Positions 34,879 through 43,721 of a DNA stretch of 64,000 nt are shown here, piece by piece. The notes below the pieces were generated by a model that worked only from the letters and a program-made list of their open reading frames with translations, did not search any database and had not been told where the DNA came from. The translations under genes were made by a program, and so were the position numbers. Positions within the stretch are counted from its first letter, which is position 1. Each line of letters starts with the position of its first letter. Source of the stretch: Paenibacillus phoenicis. GTDB lineage: Bacteria; Bacillota; Bacilli; Paenibacillales; Paenibacillaceae. The stretch is from the NCBI RefSeq assembly GCF_034718895.1, contig NZ_JAYERP010000001.1, forward strand, positions 4,101,001 to 4,165,000, in the 5' to 3' direction.

Positions 34879-36216
34879 ATGAAGCAATGGTTGAAAGGCG
34901 TTATGTCCTTGGCATTGGCAGCTACCATCGTAGTTACCGGTTGCTCCAATGGCAAGGAGAACGCAAATAGCAACACTGATGCAGGCGGCAATGGAGGCAG
35001 CAGCGTCGTGAACTTGACTGTTTGGGGAGCGGTTCCAGAAGAGAATGGTCCGCAAACCGTCATCGACAAGTGGAACGCAGCTCATCCTGACATTCAAGTA
35101 AAATACGTGCGTTACATCAACGACGATTCCGGCAATACGAAGCTGGATACCGCACTGATGATGCAAAGCGACGCGCCTGATATTTTCTTCAGCTATGGGG
35201 AGAACAATCTGTTCCGCCGTGAAAATTCCGGTATGACAGCTCCGCTGGATGAGTTGATCAGCGCGCAAGGGTTTGACGTGGACGGCGTGATTGGCAGCGA
35301 AAACCTGCTGAAATACAATGATCAAATCCACTACCTGCCGGCTTATAAAAACATCGACTTCGTGGTGTTGAACAAATCAGCTTTGGATGAAATCGGCGAA
35401 CCTGTACCAACGGACTGGACTTGGGACGATTTCGCTGACTTGGCCCTCAAGCTGAATAAGGACGGCCGTAAGGGCGCGTTTGTTACACCGGGTGCAGATT
35501 TGCTGATCGGCAAATTTACGCTGGTGTCCAGCCAACCGAAGGATTCCTTCTATAACGCGGAAGGCTTGTCGAACTTCAACAACCCGGCGATGAAGAAGGG
35601 CTTGGAAATTCAGAAGAAGCTGTATGATGAAGGCGCTATGGTGAGCTGGGGCGAAGGCATCGCCAACAAGCTGGATCCGGCAAACGAACTGCTGACGGGC
35701 AAGGCGGCGATGGTATACGGCGGCGCTTGGATGATGAGAAGCTTGAAGGATACGGACACTTGGCCGCGCGACTTCGCTGTAGCGTTCGCTCCGGCTCCGC
35801 AATACGAAAAAGGTACCAACGTCAACAACGGCGGCATGAACGATTTCATGTCCATCAATAACAACAGTGCCCATAAGGAAGAAGCGTTCCAATTCATCTC
35901 CTGGTATCTGCAAGAAGGCAATATGGACATGATTCCGGGCGGACGCATTCCGACGAACAAAACGGCCGATTTCGATCAAGTGACTCAGATGATCGTAGGC
36001 GACAAGCAGGACGTGATCGATCAGGAATCGTTGGGGAATGTGCTGAAGGCGAATTACACGTTTGCGGTTCGCGAGAAAGCGACGGCGTTCCCGCAAATCA
36101 CCACGATCACTAAGGAAGAAGCGGAGAAATATTTCATGAATCAGCAATCGGTGGACGAGACGCTTAAAGCGATGCAAGAGCGCGCCGACAAAGTGATCCA
36201 ATCCGAAAGCAAATAA
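34879..36216 (+). CDS. CUT1 sugar-binding lipoprotein
   Basis: A 445-residue lipoprotein with a signal peptide ending VVTGC (Cys22), a Asn/Gly-rich linker and the MalE-like binding fold (LTVWGAVPEENGPQTVIDKWN at the first domain start). It would capture an oligosaccharide outside the cell for the permeases at 36433 and 37355. Neighbouring GH65 phosphorylase suggests an alpha-glucosidic disaccharide. GGGGGGACTTAGG precedes the ATG. A terminator-like hairpin follows, as with the other binding-protein gene. Confidence 0.9.
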   Translation: MKQWLKGVMSLALAATIVVTGCSNGKENANSNTDAGGNGGSSVVNLTVWGAVPEENGPQTVIDKWNAAHPDIQVKYVRYINDDSGNTKLDTALMMQSDAPDIFFSYGENNLFRRENSGMTAPLDELISAQGFDVDGVIGSENLLKYNDQIHYLPAYKNIDFVVLNKSALDEIGEPVPTDWTWDDFADLALKLNKDGRKGAFVTPGADLLIGKFTLVSSQPKDSFYNAEGLSNFNNPAMKKGLEIQKKLYDEGAMVSWGEGIANKLDPANELLTGKAAMVYGGAWMMRSLKDTDTWPRDFAVAFAPAPQYEKGTNVNNGGMNDFMSINNNSAHKEEAFQFISWYLQEGNMDMIPGGRIPTNKTADFDQVTQMIVGDKQDVIDQESLGNVLKANYTFAVREKATAFPQITTITKEEAEKYFMNQQSVDETLKAMQERADKVIQSESK

Positions 36217-36233
36217 TTCATATCGCAAGACAA

Positions 36234-36275
36234 GACAAGGCAAGGAACCCCAACCGGGCTCCTTGTCTTTTTATA
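36234..36275 (+). terminator. Intra-operon terminator after the binding protein
   Basis: GACAAGG (36234-36240) pairs with CCTTGTC (36261-36267), with further pairing inside the loop, followed by TTTTTATATTTT. Probably lowers permease expression relative to the binding protein. Confidence 0.6.
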
Positions 36276-36432
36276 TTTTAGGAGAGAATTCTTGACTTCC
36301 CCCTGCTATTTCTTTGGGCGCTCGTAAGTTCTTTGCGAAAGGAATCGGACGGAAAACGTCAAGTCCTGTCCATTCCGAGAGGGGGCGATTTTTCTTAGGA
36401 TACGGTTATGAGAGAAGGGAGCTGAACCAACC

Positions 36433-37335
36433 GTGAAAAACGGAATCCGCAAAAACCGTTACAAGGATAATCTGGCGGGATATTTGTTTATTCTGCCGAA
36501 TTTTTTGGGCGTCTTTATCTTCATCCTGTTTCCTCTATTGATCAGCTTAGCCATGGTGTTCATGGATTGGGACTATTTGCGAGGCTACGCCGGGATCGAT
36601 TGGGTCGGGTTCGATAATTTTAAACAGTTGTTCCAGGACGAATATTTTTGGCAGTCGCTGAAAAATAACGTCATCTTCACCGGAGTCACCGTACCGGCGG
36701 CGATGATCGTCGGGTTGATTGTGGCGGTCTTCCTGAATTCATTCGTCTATATGAAGAATTTCCTGCGAGTGTTGTTTTTCCTTCCGTACGTCAGCAGCAT
36801 TGTGGCAATTTCCGTCGTATGGAGCGTCATGTACAACCCGTCGGAAGGACCGATTAACCAGTTTCTGCGGGGGCTTGGCCTCCATAACGTCCCGGGGTGG
36901 CTGGCCAGCCAGCATTGGGCGTTGCCGGCAATCATCATCATGGTCGCTTGGACTTACACCGGCTATACGATGGTTTTGTACATGGCCGGGATTCAGGGCA
37001 TCCCTAAAGATTTGTACGAAGCGGCTGAGGTGGATGGGGCCTCCAGAATAAGACAATTTTTCAGCATTACGATCCCGCGGCTAAAACCGACGAGCTTCAT
37101 GATCGCCATCACCTTGATCATTTCCACGTTCCAGGTTTTTGCTGCCGTATCCGTTATGACCAAGGGCGGGCCGCTGAATTCCACGATGGTGTTGTCCTAC
37201 TACATCTACATTCAGGCCTTCCAATATTATAAGGTCGGCTACGCGGCAACCGTATCTTGGGCGCTCTTCCTGATCATCTTGCTAATCACGTTGGTGCAAT
37301 GGAAGGGTCAAAAAAGATGGCAGGACGAGTTCTAA
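36433..37335 (+). CDS. CUT1 sugar ABC permease, MalF-type
   Basis: A 300-residue membrane protein with six predicted helices; the start (NLAGYLFILPNFLGVFIFILFP) and the EAA loop (LYEAAEVDGASRIRQFFSITIP) are typical of MalF/UgpA-type permeases. GTG start with AGAAGGGAG about eleven bases upstream. It forms the channel with the next gene's product; no ATPase is encoded locally, so a shared MsmX-like ATPase is presumed. Confidence 0.92.
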   Translation: MKNGIRKNRYKDNLAGYLFILPNFLGVFIFILFPLLISLAMVFMDWDYLRGYAGIDWVGFDNFKQLFQDEYFWQSLKNNVIFTGVTVPAAMIVGLIVAVFLNSFVYMKNFLRVLFFLPYVSSIVAISVVWSVMYNPSEGPINQFLRGLGLHNVPGWLASQHWALPAIIIMVAWTYTGYTMVLYMAGIQGIPKDLYEAAEVDGASRIRQFFSITIPRLKPTSFMIAITLIISTFQVFAAVSVMTKGGPLNSTMVLSYYIYIQAFQYYKVGYAATVSWALFLIILLITLVQWKGQKRWQDEF

Positions 37336-37354
37336 ACAGGAGGGGACGAAAGAA

Positions 37355-38185
37355 ATGACATTACAACGCAAGCTCATGAAGTGGGTTTTCACGATCGTGT
37401 TTGCCGCGCTGGCGGTCTGCATGATCCTGCCGTTCTTATGGATGACTTCGTCATCGTTTAAGCTGCAATCGGAAATGTTCCAGACGCCGATCGACTGGAT
37501 TCCAAACACGTTCCATTTCGACAGCTATATCGAAGTGTGGGCCGGGAAATACCCGTTTGCCTTGTATTACTGGAACTCGATTAAAATTACAGCCATGACC
37601 GTGCTCGGAACGCTCGTGACCAGCGCTTTGGCCGGCTTTGCCTTCGCCAAGCTGGATTTCCGAGGTAAAGAAGTGATGTTCCTTCTTTACCTGTCGACGA
37701 TGATCATTCCAACGCAAATTTTGCTCGTACCGCGATTCATTTTGTTTGACAAGCTGCATTTGGTGGACAGCCATTTGGCAATTATTCTGCCCGGCATGTT
37801 CTCTGTGCTTGGCACATTTATCATGAGGCAGTTCTTCAGTACCTTGCCGAACGAAATCTTGGAAGCGGCTAAGGTGGACGGCGCCGGTGTCTTCCGTACC
37901 TTCTGGCAAGTGTGTCTTCCTCTGACGAAACCGGCATTGGTCTCGTTGCTGATCCTTAGCTTCACCTGGCACTGGAACGAATACGAGGGACCATTGATTT
38001 TCCTGCGAACGAACGAGCTGTATACGCTGCCGCTGGCGCTGACGAACTTCGTGGACGAAAATACGACCAATTATACCGCGATCATGGCAGCTTCTGTTTC
38101 GGCTCTGCTGCCGCTGATTCTCCTGGTGGCGTTCTTTCAGCGCTGGTTCGTGGAGGGGATCGCCAGCTCGGCGGTCAAAGGCTGA
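37355..38185 (+). CDS. CUT1 sugar ABC permease, MalG-type
   Basis: A 276-residue MalG/UgpE-type permease with six helices and EAA loop ILEAAKVDGAGVFRTFWQVCLP. AGGAGGGG precedes the ATG, 19 bases after the partner permease. The C-terminus VEGIASSAVKG is characteristic of this family. Confidence 0.92.
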   Translation: MTLQRKLMKWVFTIVFAALAVCMILPFLWMTSSSFKLQSEMFQTPIDWIPNTFHFDSYIEVWAGKYPFALYYWNSIKITAMTVLGTLVTSALAGFAFAKLDFRGKEVMFLLYLSTMIIPTQILLVPRFILFDKLHLVDSHLAIILPGMFSVLGTFIMRQFFSTLPNEILEAAKVDGAGVFRTFWQVCLPLTKPALVSLLILSFTWHWNEYEGPLIFLRTNELYTLPLALTNFVDENTTNYTAIMAASVSALLPLILLVAFFQRWFVEGIASSAVKG

Positions 38186-38230
38186 TTTAGGGCATATCGA
38201 AGCTGAAGCTTCAAGAAAGGGTGGTACTTT

Positions 38231-39574
38231 ATGCATAGTATTTTAGAAGCGGATGTCGTTGTTGTTGGCGGCGGACCGGCGGGAATTAATGCCGCTTTGG
38301 CGGCGGGGCGGCAAGGGGCGCGAACCGTATTGGTCGAGCGCTACGGATTTCTTGGCGGCATGTCCACGATCGCGCTCGTCTATCCGTGGATGACGTTCCA
38401 CACGATGGATGGCAAGCGGGTGATCGGCGGGATTGCTCAGGAGATCGTCGAACGGTTGGCGGCGCGAGGGGCTTCGCCCGGCCATGTCCGCGATACCTGC
38501 GGGTTCGTCCATACGGTGACGCCTTATCATCCGGAAGTGTACAAGCTGCTTGCGTTAGAGATGCTGCGGGAAGCCGGGGTCAAGGTGCTTGCCCATAGCT
38601 TCATGCACGAAGCGGTGAGCGAGACCGGAATTATTCGGGCGGTTCGTCTGGCGACCAAATCCGGGCCTGTAGAGTTGCGGGCCAAGCAGTTCGTTGATAC
38701 GACGGGCGACGCCGACTTGGCCTTCTTTGCCGGTGTGCCGGTCCTGCAAGGCCGGGAGTCGGATGGCAAAACCCAGCCAATGACCATGAAATTCCGCATG
38801 AAGGGCGTAGATCTGCAGGCCGTTAAGCAGTACATGATCGAGCATCCGGACGAATTTTACCGTAAGACGCCGATTGACGAACTGGAGGAGCTTCCGTTGA
38901 CGGCGGTGCAAGGCTTTTATAAGCACTGGAAGGAAGCCGGCCTGCCGATCAATCGCGATCAGGTGCTGTTCTTCACCGGTCCAGGCGAAGACGAAATCGT
39001 CGTGAACATGGTTCGCGTGCAAGGGCTGGACGGCACCGATGTGGAGCAATTGACCGAAGCGGAGGAGCTTGGGCGTCAGCAGGTCATGATGATCGCCGAT
39101 TTCATGAAGCGGTGTCTCCCGGGCTTTGCCAAAGCCGAAATCACGCAGGTTGGTACGCAGATCGGCGTTCGGGAGACGCGCCGGGTCGTCGGCCGTTATG
39201 CACTGGCAATGGAGGATGTGGTAGAAGGACGCCGTTTCGAGGACGTGATCGCCCGCAGCGGGTATCCGATCGACATTCACGATCCGTCGGGCAAAGCGGT
39301 TCAAGCGGCTTGGATCAACGGAGACGGCGCCTACGACATCCCGTACCGCTGCTTGCTTCCAAAGGACATCGACAATCTTCTGATTGCGGGCCGTTGCATC
39401 TCTACAACGCATGAAGCGCTGGCTACAACCCGGTTGACGCCAAGCTGCATGGCAACCGGGCAAGCCGCAGGCACGGCCGCCGCAATGGCGGCAGCGCAGG
39501 GCATTTCGCCGGCAGAGGTGGATATCCGTTCGCTGCAGGAGACGTTAACCCAAAACGGGGCAATTTTGGTCTAG
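38231..39574 (+). CDS. FAD-dependent oxidoreductase (FAD_oxidored family)
   Basis: A 447-residue flavoprotein. An N-terminal Rossmann FAD-binding fold (VVVVGGGPAGINAALAAGRQGA, about residues 9-30, and the acidic strand end TVLVERYG) and a C-terminal FAD-contact block (LLIAGRCISTTHEALATTRLTPSCMATGQAAG) fit PF12831-type proteins. The reaction is unknown; relatives are frequently found in carbohydrate-utilisation loci. AAGAAAGGG precedes the ATG. It lies between the importer and the GH65-phosphoglucomutase fusion, so it may oxidise or reduce a sugar-derived intermediate; this is inference. Confidence 0.8.
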   Translation: MHSILEADVVVVGGGPAGINAALAAGRQGARTVLVERYGFLGGMSTIALVYPWMTFHTMDGKRVIGGIAQEIVERLAARGASPGHVRDTCGFVHTVTPYHPEVYKLLALEMLREAGVKVLAHSFMHEAVSETGIIRAVRLATKSGPVELRAKQFVDTTGDADLAFFAGVPVLQGRESDGKTQPMTMKFRMKGVDLQAVKQYMIEHPDEFYRKTPIDELEELPLTAVQGFYKHWKEAGLPINRDQVLFFTGPGEDEIVVNMVRVQGLDGTDVEQLTEAEELGRQQVMMIADFMKRCLPGFAKAEITQVGTQIGVRETRRVVGRYALAMEDVVEGRRFEDVIARSGYPIDIHDPSGKAVQAAWINGDGAYDIPYRCLLPKDIDNLLIAGRCISTTHEALATTRLTPSCMATGQAAGTAAAMAAAQGISPAEVDIRSLQETLTQNGAILV

Positions 39575-39623
39575 ATCTAAGAGAGCCCGTCTTGGATGCG
39601 GGAGAAGGAGGAGAGAGAAACAC

Positions 39624-42596
39624 ATGCGGTCAGGACAAGTCATCTATCCATTTGAGCCTTGGACGGTAACGGAATCGTCATTTGATGTAGAGACGAATCA
39701 GCGGGATGAAACGGTATTTGCCGTTGGCAACGGTTATATCGGGATTCGCGGCAACTTCGAGGAGGGGTATGACGGCCCTCCGGGAACATCGTTGCACGGC
39801 ACGTATCTGAACGGGTTTTACGATTCTTCTCCTATCGCCTACCCGAAGGCCCGGCATTATGGACATCCCCAGCTGCACCAGACGATGCTGAACGTGACGG
39901 ACGGCAAAATTATCGAACTGTACGTGGACGGTGAGAAATTCAGTTTGTTCGCGGAGCGGATCAGCGATTACAGCCGCCGGCTGGACATGCGGAAAGGGAC
40001 GGTCGTCCGGACGCAAGTGTGGGAAACGACGACGGGCAAACAGCTGCGCATTCGCATCGAGCGCTTTGCTGCCCTTAGCCGCAAGCATTTGGCAGCGATC
40101 CGTTATGAAGTGACACCGCTGAATTTCTCGGGAGAGATTCTGCTTGTGTCGGCGGTTGACGGGCGTGTGGCCAATCAGGCGGGGGGAGGTGACCCGCGTG
40201 CGGGCTCAGCCTTCAACGGGCAAGTGCTGCAGACGAAGGAATCGTATGAGCATCGGACGTTCTGTGCTTTGCTCCAATCGACGAGCATGACACATTTTGC
40301 GGTGCTGTGCGGCATCGAGCATGCTCTCAACCATGCTTACGAACTGGAAACGGTCGCGTTGGAGCAACGAGTCGAGAAGCGCTTCCATGTACAGGCCGAG
40401 GAGAACGGCACCGTCGTCCTGGATAAATTCATAACTTACTTTACCTCCAAGGATGATCCGGAGGAGAAGCTGCTGCAGCTGGCCACGGATGAGCTGGAGG
40501 CTGCCATGACGATGGGATATGCCGAGTTGGCCGCCTCGCAACAAGCCTTCTTGGATGAGTATTGGAAGACCGCAGACATCCTGGTGCAGGGGGACGCCGA
40601 GCTGCAGCAGGCGCTGCGCTTCAACGCTTACCATCTGCTGCAATCCGTTGGACGGGACGGCCGGACCAACATCGGGGCGAAAGGCATCACAGGCGAAGGC
40701 TACGACGGTCACTATTTCTGGGATACGGAAACCTATATGCTCCCGTATTTCCTGTACATTCAACCGGAGATTGCCAAGCAGCTGCTAAAATACCGGCATT
40801 ACATTCTCCCTAAGGCCAAAGAACGGGCCCGGGAAATGGGCGAACAAGGTGCCCTTTACGCCTGGCGGACGATCGGCGGGGAGGAGACCTCGGCATACCC
40901 GTCCGCCAGCACGGCTCAAATCCATATCAATGCGGACATTTGCTATGCGTTGAAGAAGTACGTGGAAGTGACGGGAGACAAACCCTTCTTATATGAGGAA
41001 GGGGCGGAAATCTTATTTGAAACGTCGCGTTACTTTGCTGGGGCGGGGGCGTGGATCGAAGGCCGCGGCTTCTGCTTTACCGGCGTAACCGGGCCGGATG
41101 AATATACAACGGTCATCGATAACAATACCTATACGAATCTGATGATCAAGGATCAGCTCGAATTTGCGGTGCGAGTTGCGACGGCATTGCGGGAGGAACG
41201 TCCGGAGCGCTGGGCGGAGCTGGTTGCTACCATGGGGATCAGTGAGGAAGAAGTGAACCGGTGGAACGAAGCGGCGGCCGGCATCTACATCCATCGCCAG
41301 AACGGGTTGATCGGGCAGGACGATTCCTTCCTGAATAAGCCGGTGTGGGACTTTGCAGCAACGCCAAAAGAGCACTACCCGCTGATGATGCACTATCATA
41401 GCTTGCGGATCAACCGCCACCAAGTCCTGAAGCAAGCAGACTTGGTTATGGCGATGTATACCCAAAGCCAGCGGTTTACGATGTGGGAGAAGCAGCGGAA
41501 CTATAACTATTATGAGCCGCTGACAACGCATGACTCCTCCTTGTCCACCTGTATCCACGGGATCATTGGCGCGGAGCTCGGCTATATGGACAAAGCTTAT
41601 GACTTCTTCCAGCAAACGGCTCGCGTCGATCTGGACGATTATCATCTTAACGTCAAGGACGGGATCCATACCGCTTCGATGGCTGGCAGCCGGCTGATGA
41701 TCGTCGACGGCTTCGCCGGGATGCGGCAGGTGGAGGGGGAGCTGCATTTTGCACCAAACATCCCTGATCAATGGACGAGCTATGCGTTTAACTTGCGGGT
41801 GGCAGGCAGCATGTTGTCCGTTCAGGTGACGAAGGACAAAACCATCTACAGGCTGGTTGAAGGCAGCCCGCTGACGATCTGCCATTTGGGCAAGCGAGTT
41901 GAGATCGACGGCGAAGTTGCGCTGCCCAACCGGGAGCTGGAGGCGGTGATCTTCGATTTGGACGGAGTTCTGACCGATACGGCTGAATTTCATTACGAGG
42001 CATGGCTGGAATTGGCCAATGAACTGGGGATTCCATTTGATAAGGAGTACAATGAAAACCTGAAGGGCGTTGACCGCCGAACCTCGCTCGAATTTCTACT
42101 GAAACGTTCGGACCGCATCTATTCGGAAGCCGATAAAGAGCGATTCATGCAGCGCAAGAACGAGCGATACCAGGAGCTGATCCGCCGCATCCGTCCAGAG
42201 CATCTGCTCCCGGGGATCAAGGAACTGCTGGAGGAGCTGAAGGCTCGCGGCATCCGAATGGCCGTCGCATCGGCAAGCCGCAACGCCCCGGCTATTCTGC
42301 AATCGCTGGGCATTACCGGCTACTTCGACGAGATCGTAGATGCCGGCATTCTGGAACGGGGCAAACCCGATCCGGAAATCTTCCTGCGCGCAGCCGAGGC
42401 GCTGGGCGTTCCGCCGAGAAATTGTCTCGGCATCGAGGATGCATACTCCGGCATCGCCGCGATCCGGGATGCCAATATGGTAGCCATCGGCATTGGCGAC
42501 CCCGGGAATCTGGGCAATGCCCACCGAGTGCTCGAATCCACAGGGCTGCTCAACTTCGAACTATTATCCGATACGTATCATTCCATCACTCATTAA
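39624..42596 (+). CDS. GH65 disaccharide phosphorylase fused to beta-phosphoglucomutase
   Basis: A 990-residue fusion. Residues about 1-760 are a family 65 glycoside phosphorylase: N-terminal beta-sandwich (NQRDETVFAVGNGYIGIRG), (alpha/alpha)6 barrel with GEGYDGHYFWDTETYMLPYF and the general acid Glu493 in GVTGPDEYT, and a C-terminal cap. Residues about 770-985 are a HAD-type beta-phosphoglucomutase with nucleophile Asp778 and Asp780 in IFDLDGVLTDT and the Lys/Asp motifs GKPDPEIF and GIEDAYSG. GH65 enzymes cleave alpha-glucosides such as maltose, trehalose, kojibiose or nigerose with phosphate, yielding beta-glucose 1-phosphate; the mutase turns this into glucose 6-phosphate. The join is continuous with no frameshift. 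Exact disaccharide not predictable. A terminator follows. Confidence 0.9.
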   Translation: MRSGQVIYPFEPWTVTESSFDVETNQRDETVFAVGNGYIGIRGNFEEGYDGPPGTSLHGTYLNGFYDSSPIAYPKARHYGHPQLHQTMLNVTDGKIIELYVDGEKFSLFAERISDYSRRLDMRKGTVVRTQVWETTTGKQLRIRIERFAALSRKHLAAIRYEVTPLNFSGEILLVSAVDGRVANQAGGGDPRAGSAFNGQVLQTKESYEHRTFCALLQSTSMTHFAVLCGIEHALNHAYELETVALEQRVEKRFHVQAEENGTVVLDKFITYFTSKDDPEEKLLQLATDELEAAMTMGYAELAASQQAFLDEYWKTADILVQGDAELQQALRFNAYHLLQSVGRDGRTNIGAKGITGEGYDGHYFWDTETYMLPYFLYIQPEIAKQLLKYRHYILPKAKERAREMGEQGALYAWRTIGGEETSAYPSASTAQIHINADICYALKKYVEVTGDKPFLYEEGAEILFETSRYFAGAGAWIEGRGFCFTGVTGPDEYTTVIDNNTYTNLMIKDQLEFAVRVATALREERPERWAELVATMGISEEEVNRWNEAAAGIYIHRQNGLIGQDDSFLNKPVWDFAATPKEHYPLMMHYHSLRINRHQVLKQADLVMAMYTQSQRFTMWEKQRNYNYYEPLTTHDSSLSTCIHGIIGAELGYMDKAYDFFQQTARVDLDDYHLNVKDGIHTASMAGSRLMIVDGFAGMRQVEGELHFAPNIPDQWTSYAFNLRVAGSMLSVQVTKDKTIYRLVEGSPLTICHLGKRVEIDGEVALPNRELEAVIFDLDGVLTDTAEFHYEAWLELANELGIPFDKEYNENLKGVDRRTSLEFLLKRSDRIYSEADKERFMQRKNERYQELIRRIRPEHLLPGIKELLEELKARGIRMAVASASRNAPAILQSLGITGYFDEIVDAGILERGKPDPEIFLRAAEALGVPPRNCLGIEDAYSGIAAIRDANMVAIGIGDPGNLGNAHRVLESTGLLNFELLSDTYHSITH

Positions 42597-42598
42597 CG

Positions 42599-42632
42599 AA
42601 AACCGGCATCCTCCTCGGGTGCCGGTTTTTTG
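42599..42632 (+). terminator. Terminator of the GH65 operon
   Basis: AAAACCGGCA pairs with TGCCGGTTTT over an 11-base loop, followed by further T. Confidence 0.85.
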
Positions 42633-42668
42633 TATAAACCCCGCCATGCTGCGGAATCTTAAAGGAAA

Positions 42669-42785
42669 ATGATTGAAATCGAGGGGATGTTTGTGAAGCG
42701 TTCCGAAAAAAAGCTGGACCGGGGACAGGCGACCCTGGATCTAGCTTCAAACGGGGCAACGGCAGAGCAACAATACAGAGAATGA
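42669..42785 (+). CDS. Possible small ORF, 38 residues
   Basis: An ATG with AAAGG four bases upstream opens a 38-codon frame (MIEIEGMFVKRSEKK...). A second in-frame ATG follows at 42687. It lies alone between the GH65 operon and the convergent uridine kinase gene, has no recognisable domain and no clear terminator. It may be chance. Confidence 0.25.
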   Translation: MIEIEGMFVKRSEKKLDRGQATLDLASNGATAEQQYRE

Positions 42786-42851
42786 GTTTAGCATCATGGG
42801 GCCGAAGCTTGGATTTGTGCTTTAGACAAGCGGTGATCCGCGCCGTCCCCT

Positions 42852-43475
42852 CTAGGATTTGAACCCGCCGGACAGGTGTTTCTCCGTCAGAATGGCCAGC
42901 ATTTGGATGCCAACTTCGTTATGCCCGCCTTCGGGGATAATGAGGTCGGCATATTTTTTTGACGGCTCAATAAATGCTTCATGCATCGGCTTCACCGTTG
43001 CCAGGTACTGCTGGTGGATGGAATGGATCGAGCGGCCGCGTTCTTCCATGTCGCGCAGTACGCGCCGAAGGATGCGCACGTCGGAGTCGGTGTCCACGAA
43101 CACCTTGATGTCGAGCATCTCCCGCAGCTTCTCGTCATACAGGACGAAGAGTCCCTCGACGATAATGATGTTATTGGGCAACAGCTTGATCGTCTTATCA
43201 GAACGGGTATGCTTCGTAAAATCGTACACCGGAGCATAGGCGGCTTGTCCGTTCTTGAGCTGGTTCAGATGCTCCACCAACAGCTCGTTATCGAAGGCGA
43301 AGGGATGGTCGTAGTTCGTCTTTTCCCGTTCGGCCATGCTGAGGTGCGATTGGTCTTTATAGTAGTTGTCTTGCGAAATAAACGTAACTTTATCGGTGTC
43401 CAGCTGGCCGATAACCGAGCGGGCCACCGTCGTTTTCCCGGACCCGGTGCCGCCGGCGATACCTATAATTAACAT
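42852..43475 (-). CDS. udk: Uridine kinase
   Basis: A 207-residue P-loop kinase that phosphorylates uridine and cytidine to their monophosphates in pyrimidine salvage. Walker A GGTGSGKT lies at residues 8-15; the signature segments FISQDNYYKDQSHLS, NYDHPFAFD and IIVEGLFVLYDEKLRE are those of uridine kinase. Length is the family norm. GGAGGG lies upstream of the ATG. It appears monocistronic. Confidence 0.96.
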   Translation of the reverse strand: MLIIGIAGGTGSGKTTVARSVIGQLDTDKVTFISQDNYYKDQSHLSMAEREKTNYDHPFAFDNELLVEHLNQLKNGQAAYAPVYDFTKHTRSDKTIKLLPNNIIIVEGLFVLYDEKLREMLDIKVFVDTDSDVRILRRVLRDMEERGRSIHSIHQQYLATVKPMHEAFIEPSKKYADLIIPEGGHNEVGIQMLAILTEKHLSGGFKS

Positions 43476-43721
43476 GAAATGAAATACCCTCCTAGAATGA
43501 CATCCCTCTAAACGTTCCCGTTTAACATCTCAGTATTGTAGCATAGCCCGGGCATTTTTTCATCTTCATGCAGCTTGCTCAGGGTCCTTCATATTATGGC
43601 AATTTTGTGGCGGGATATCGATGTGTACTGTTGCTTATTTTTTCTCATAATTTCCTGTGGATTCGGTTTACAATAATGGTAAGTTCATGTCTATCAAATT
43701 CAAGTAAAGAGGTGCTGCTGC

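Noticed and set aside
38555..39463. 302-codon minus-strand frame opposite the FAD oxidoreductase
   Set aside because: Antisense shadow; no ribosome site and no recognisable motif.
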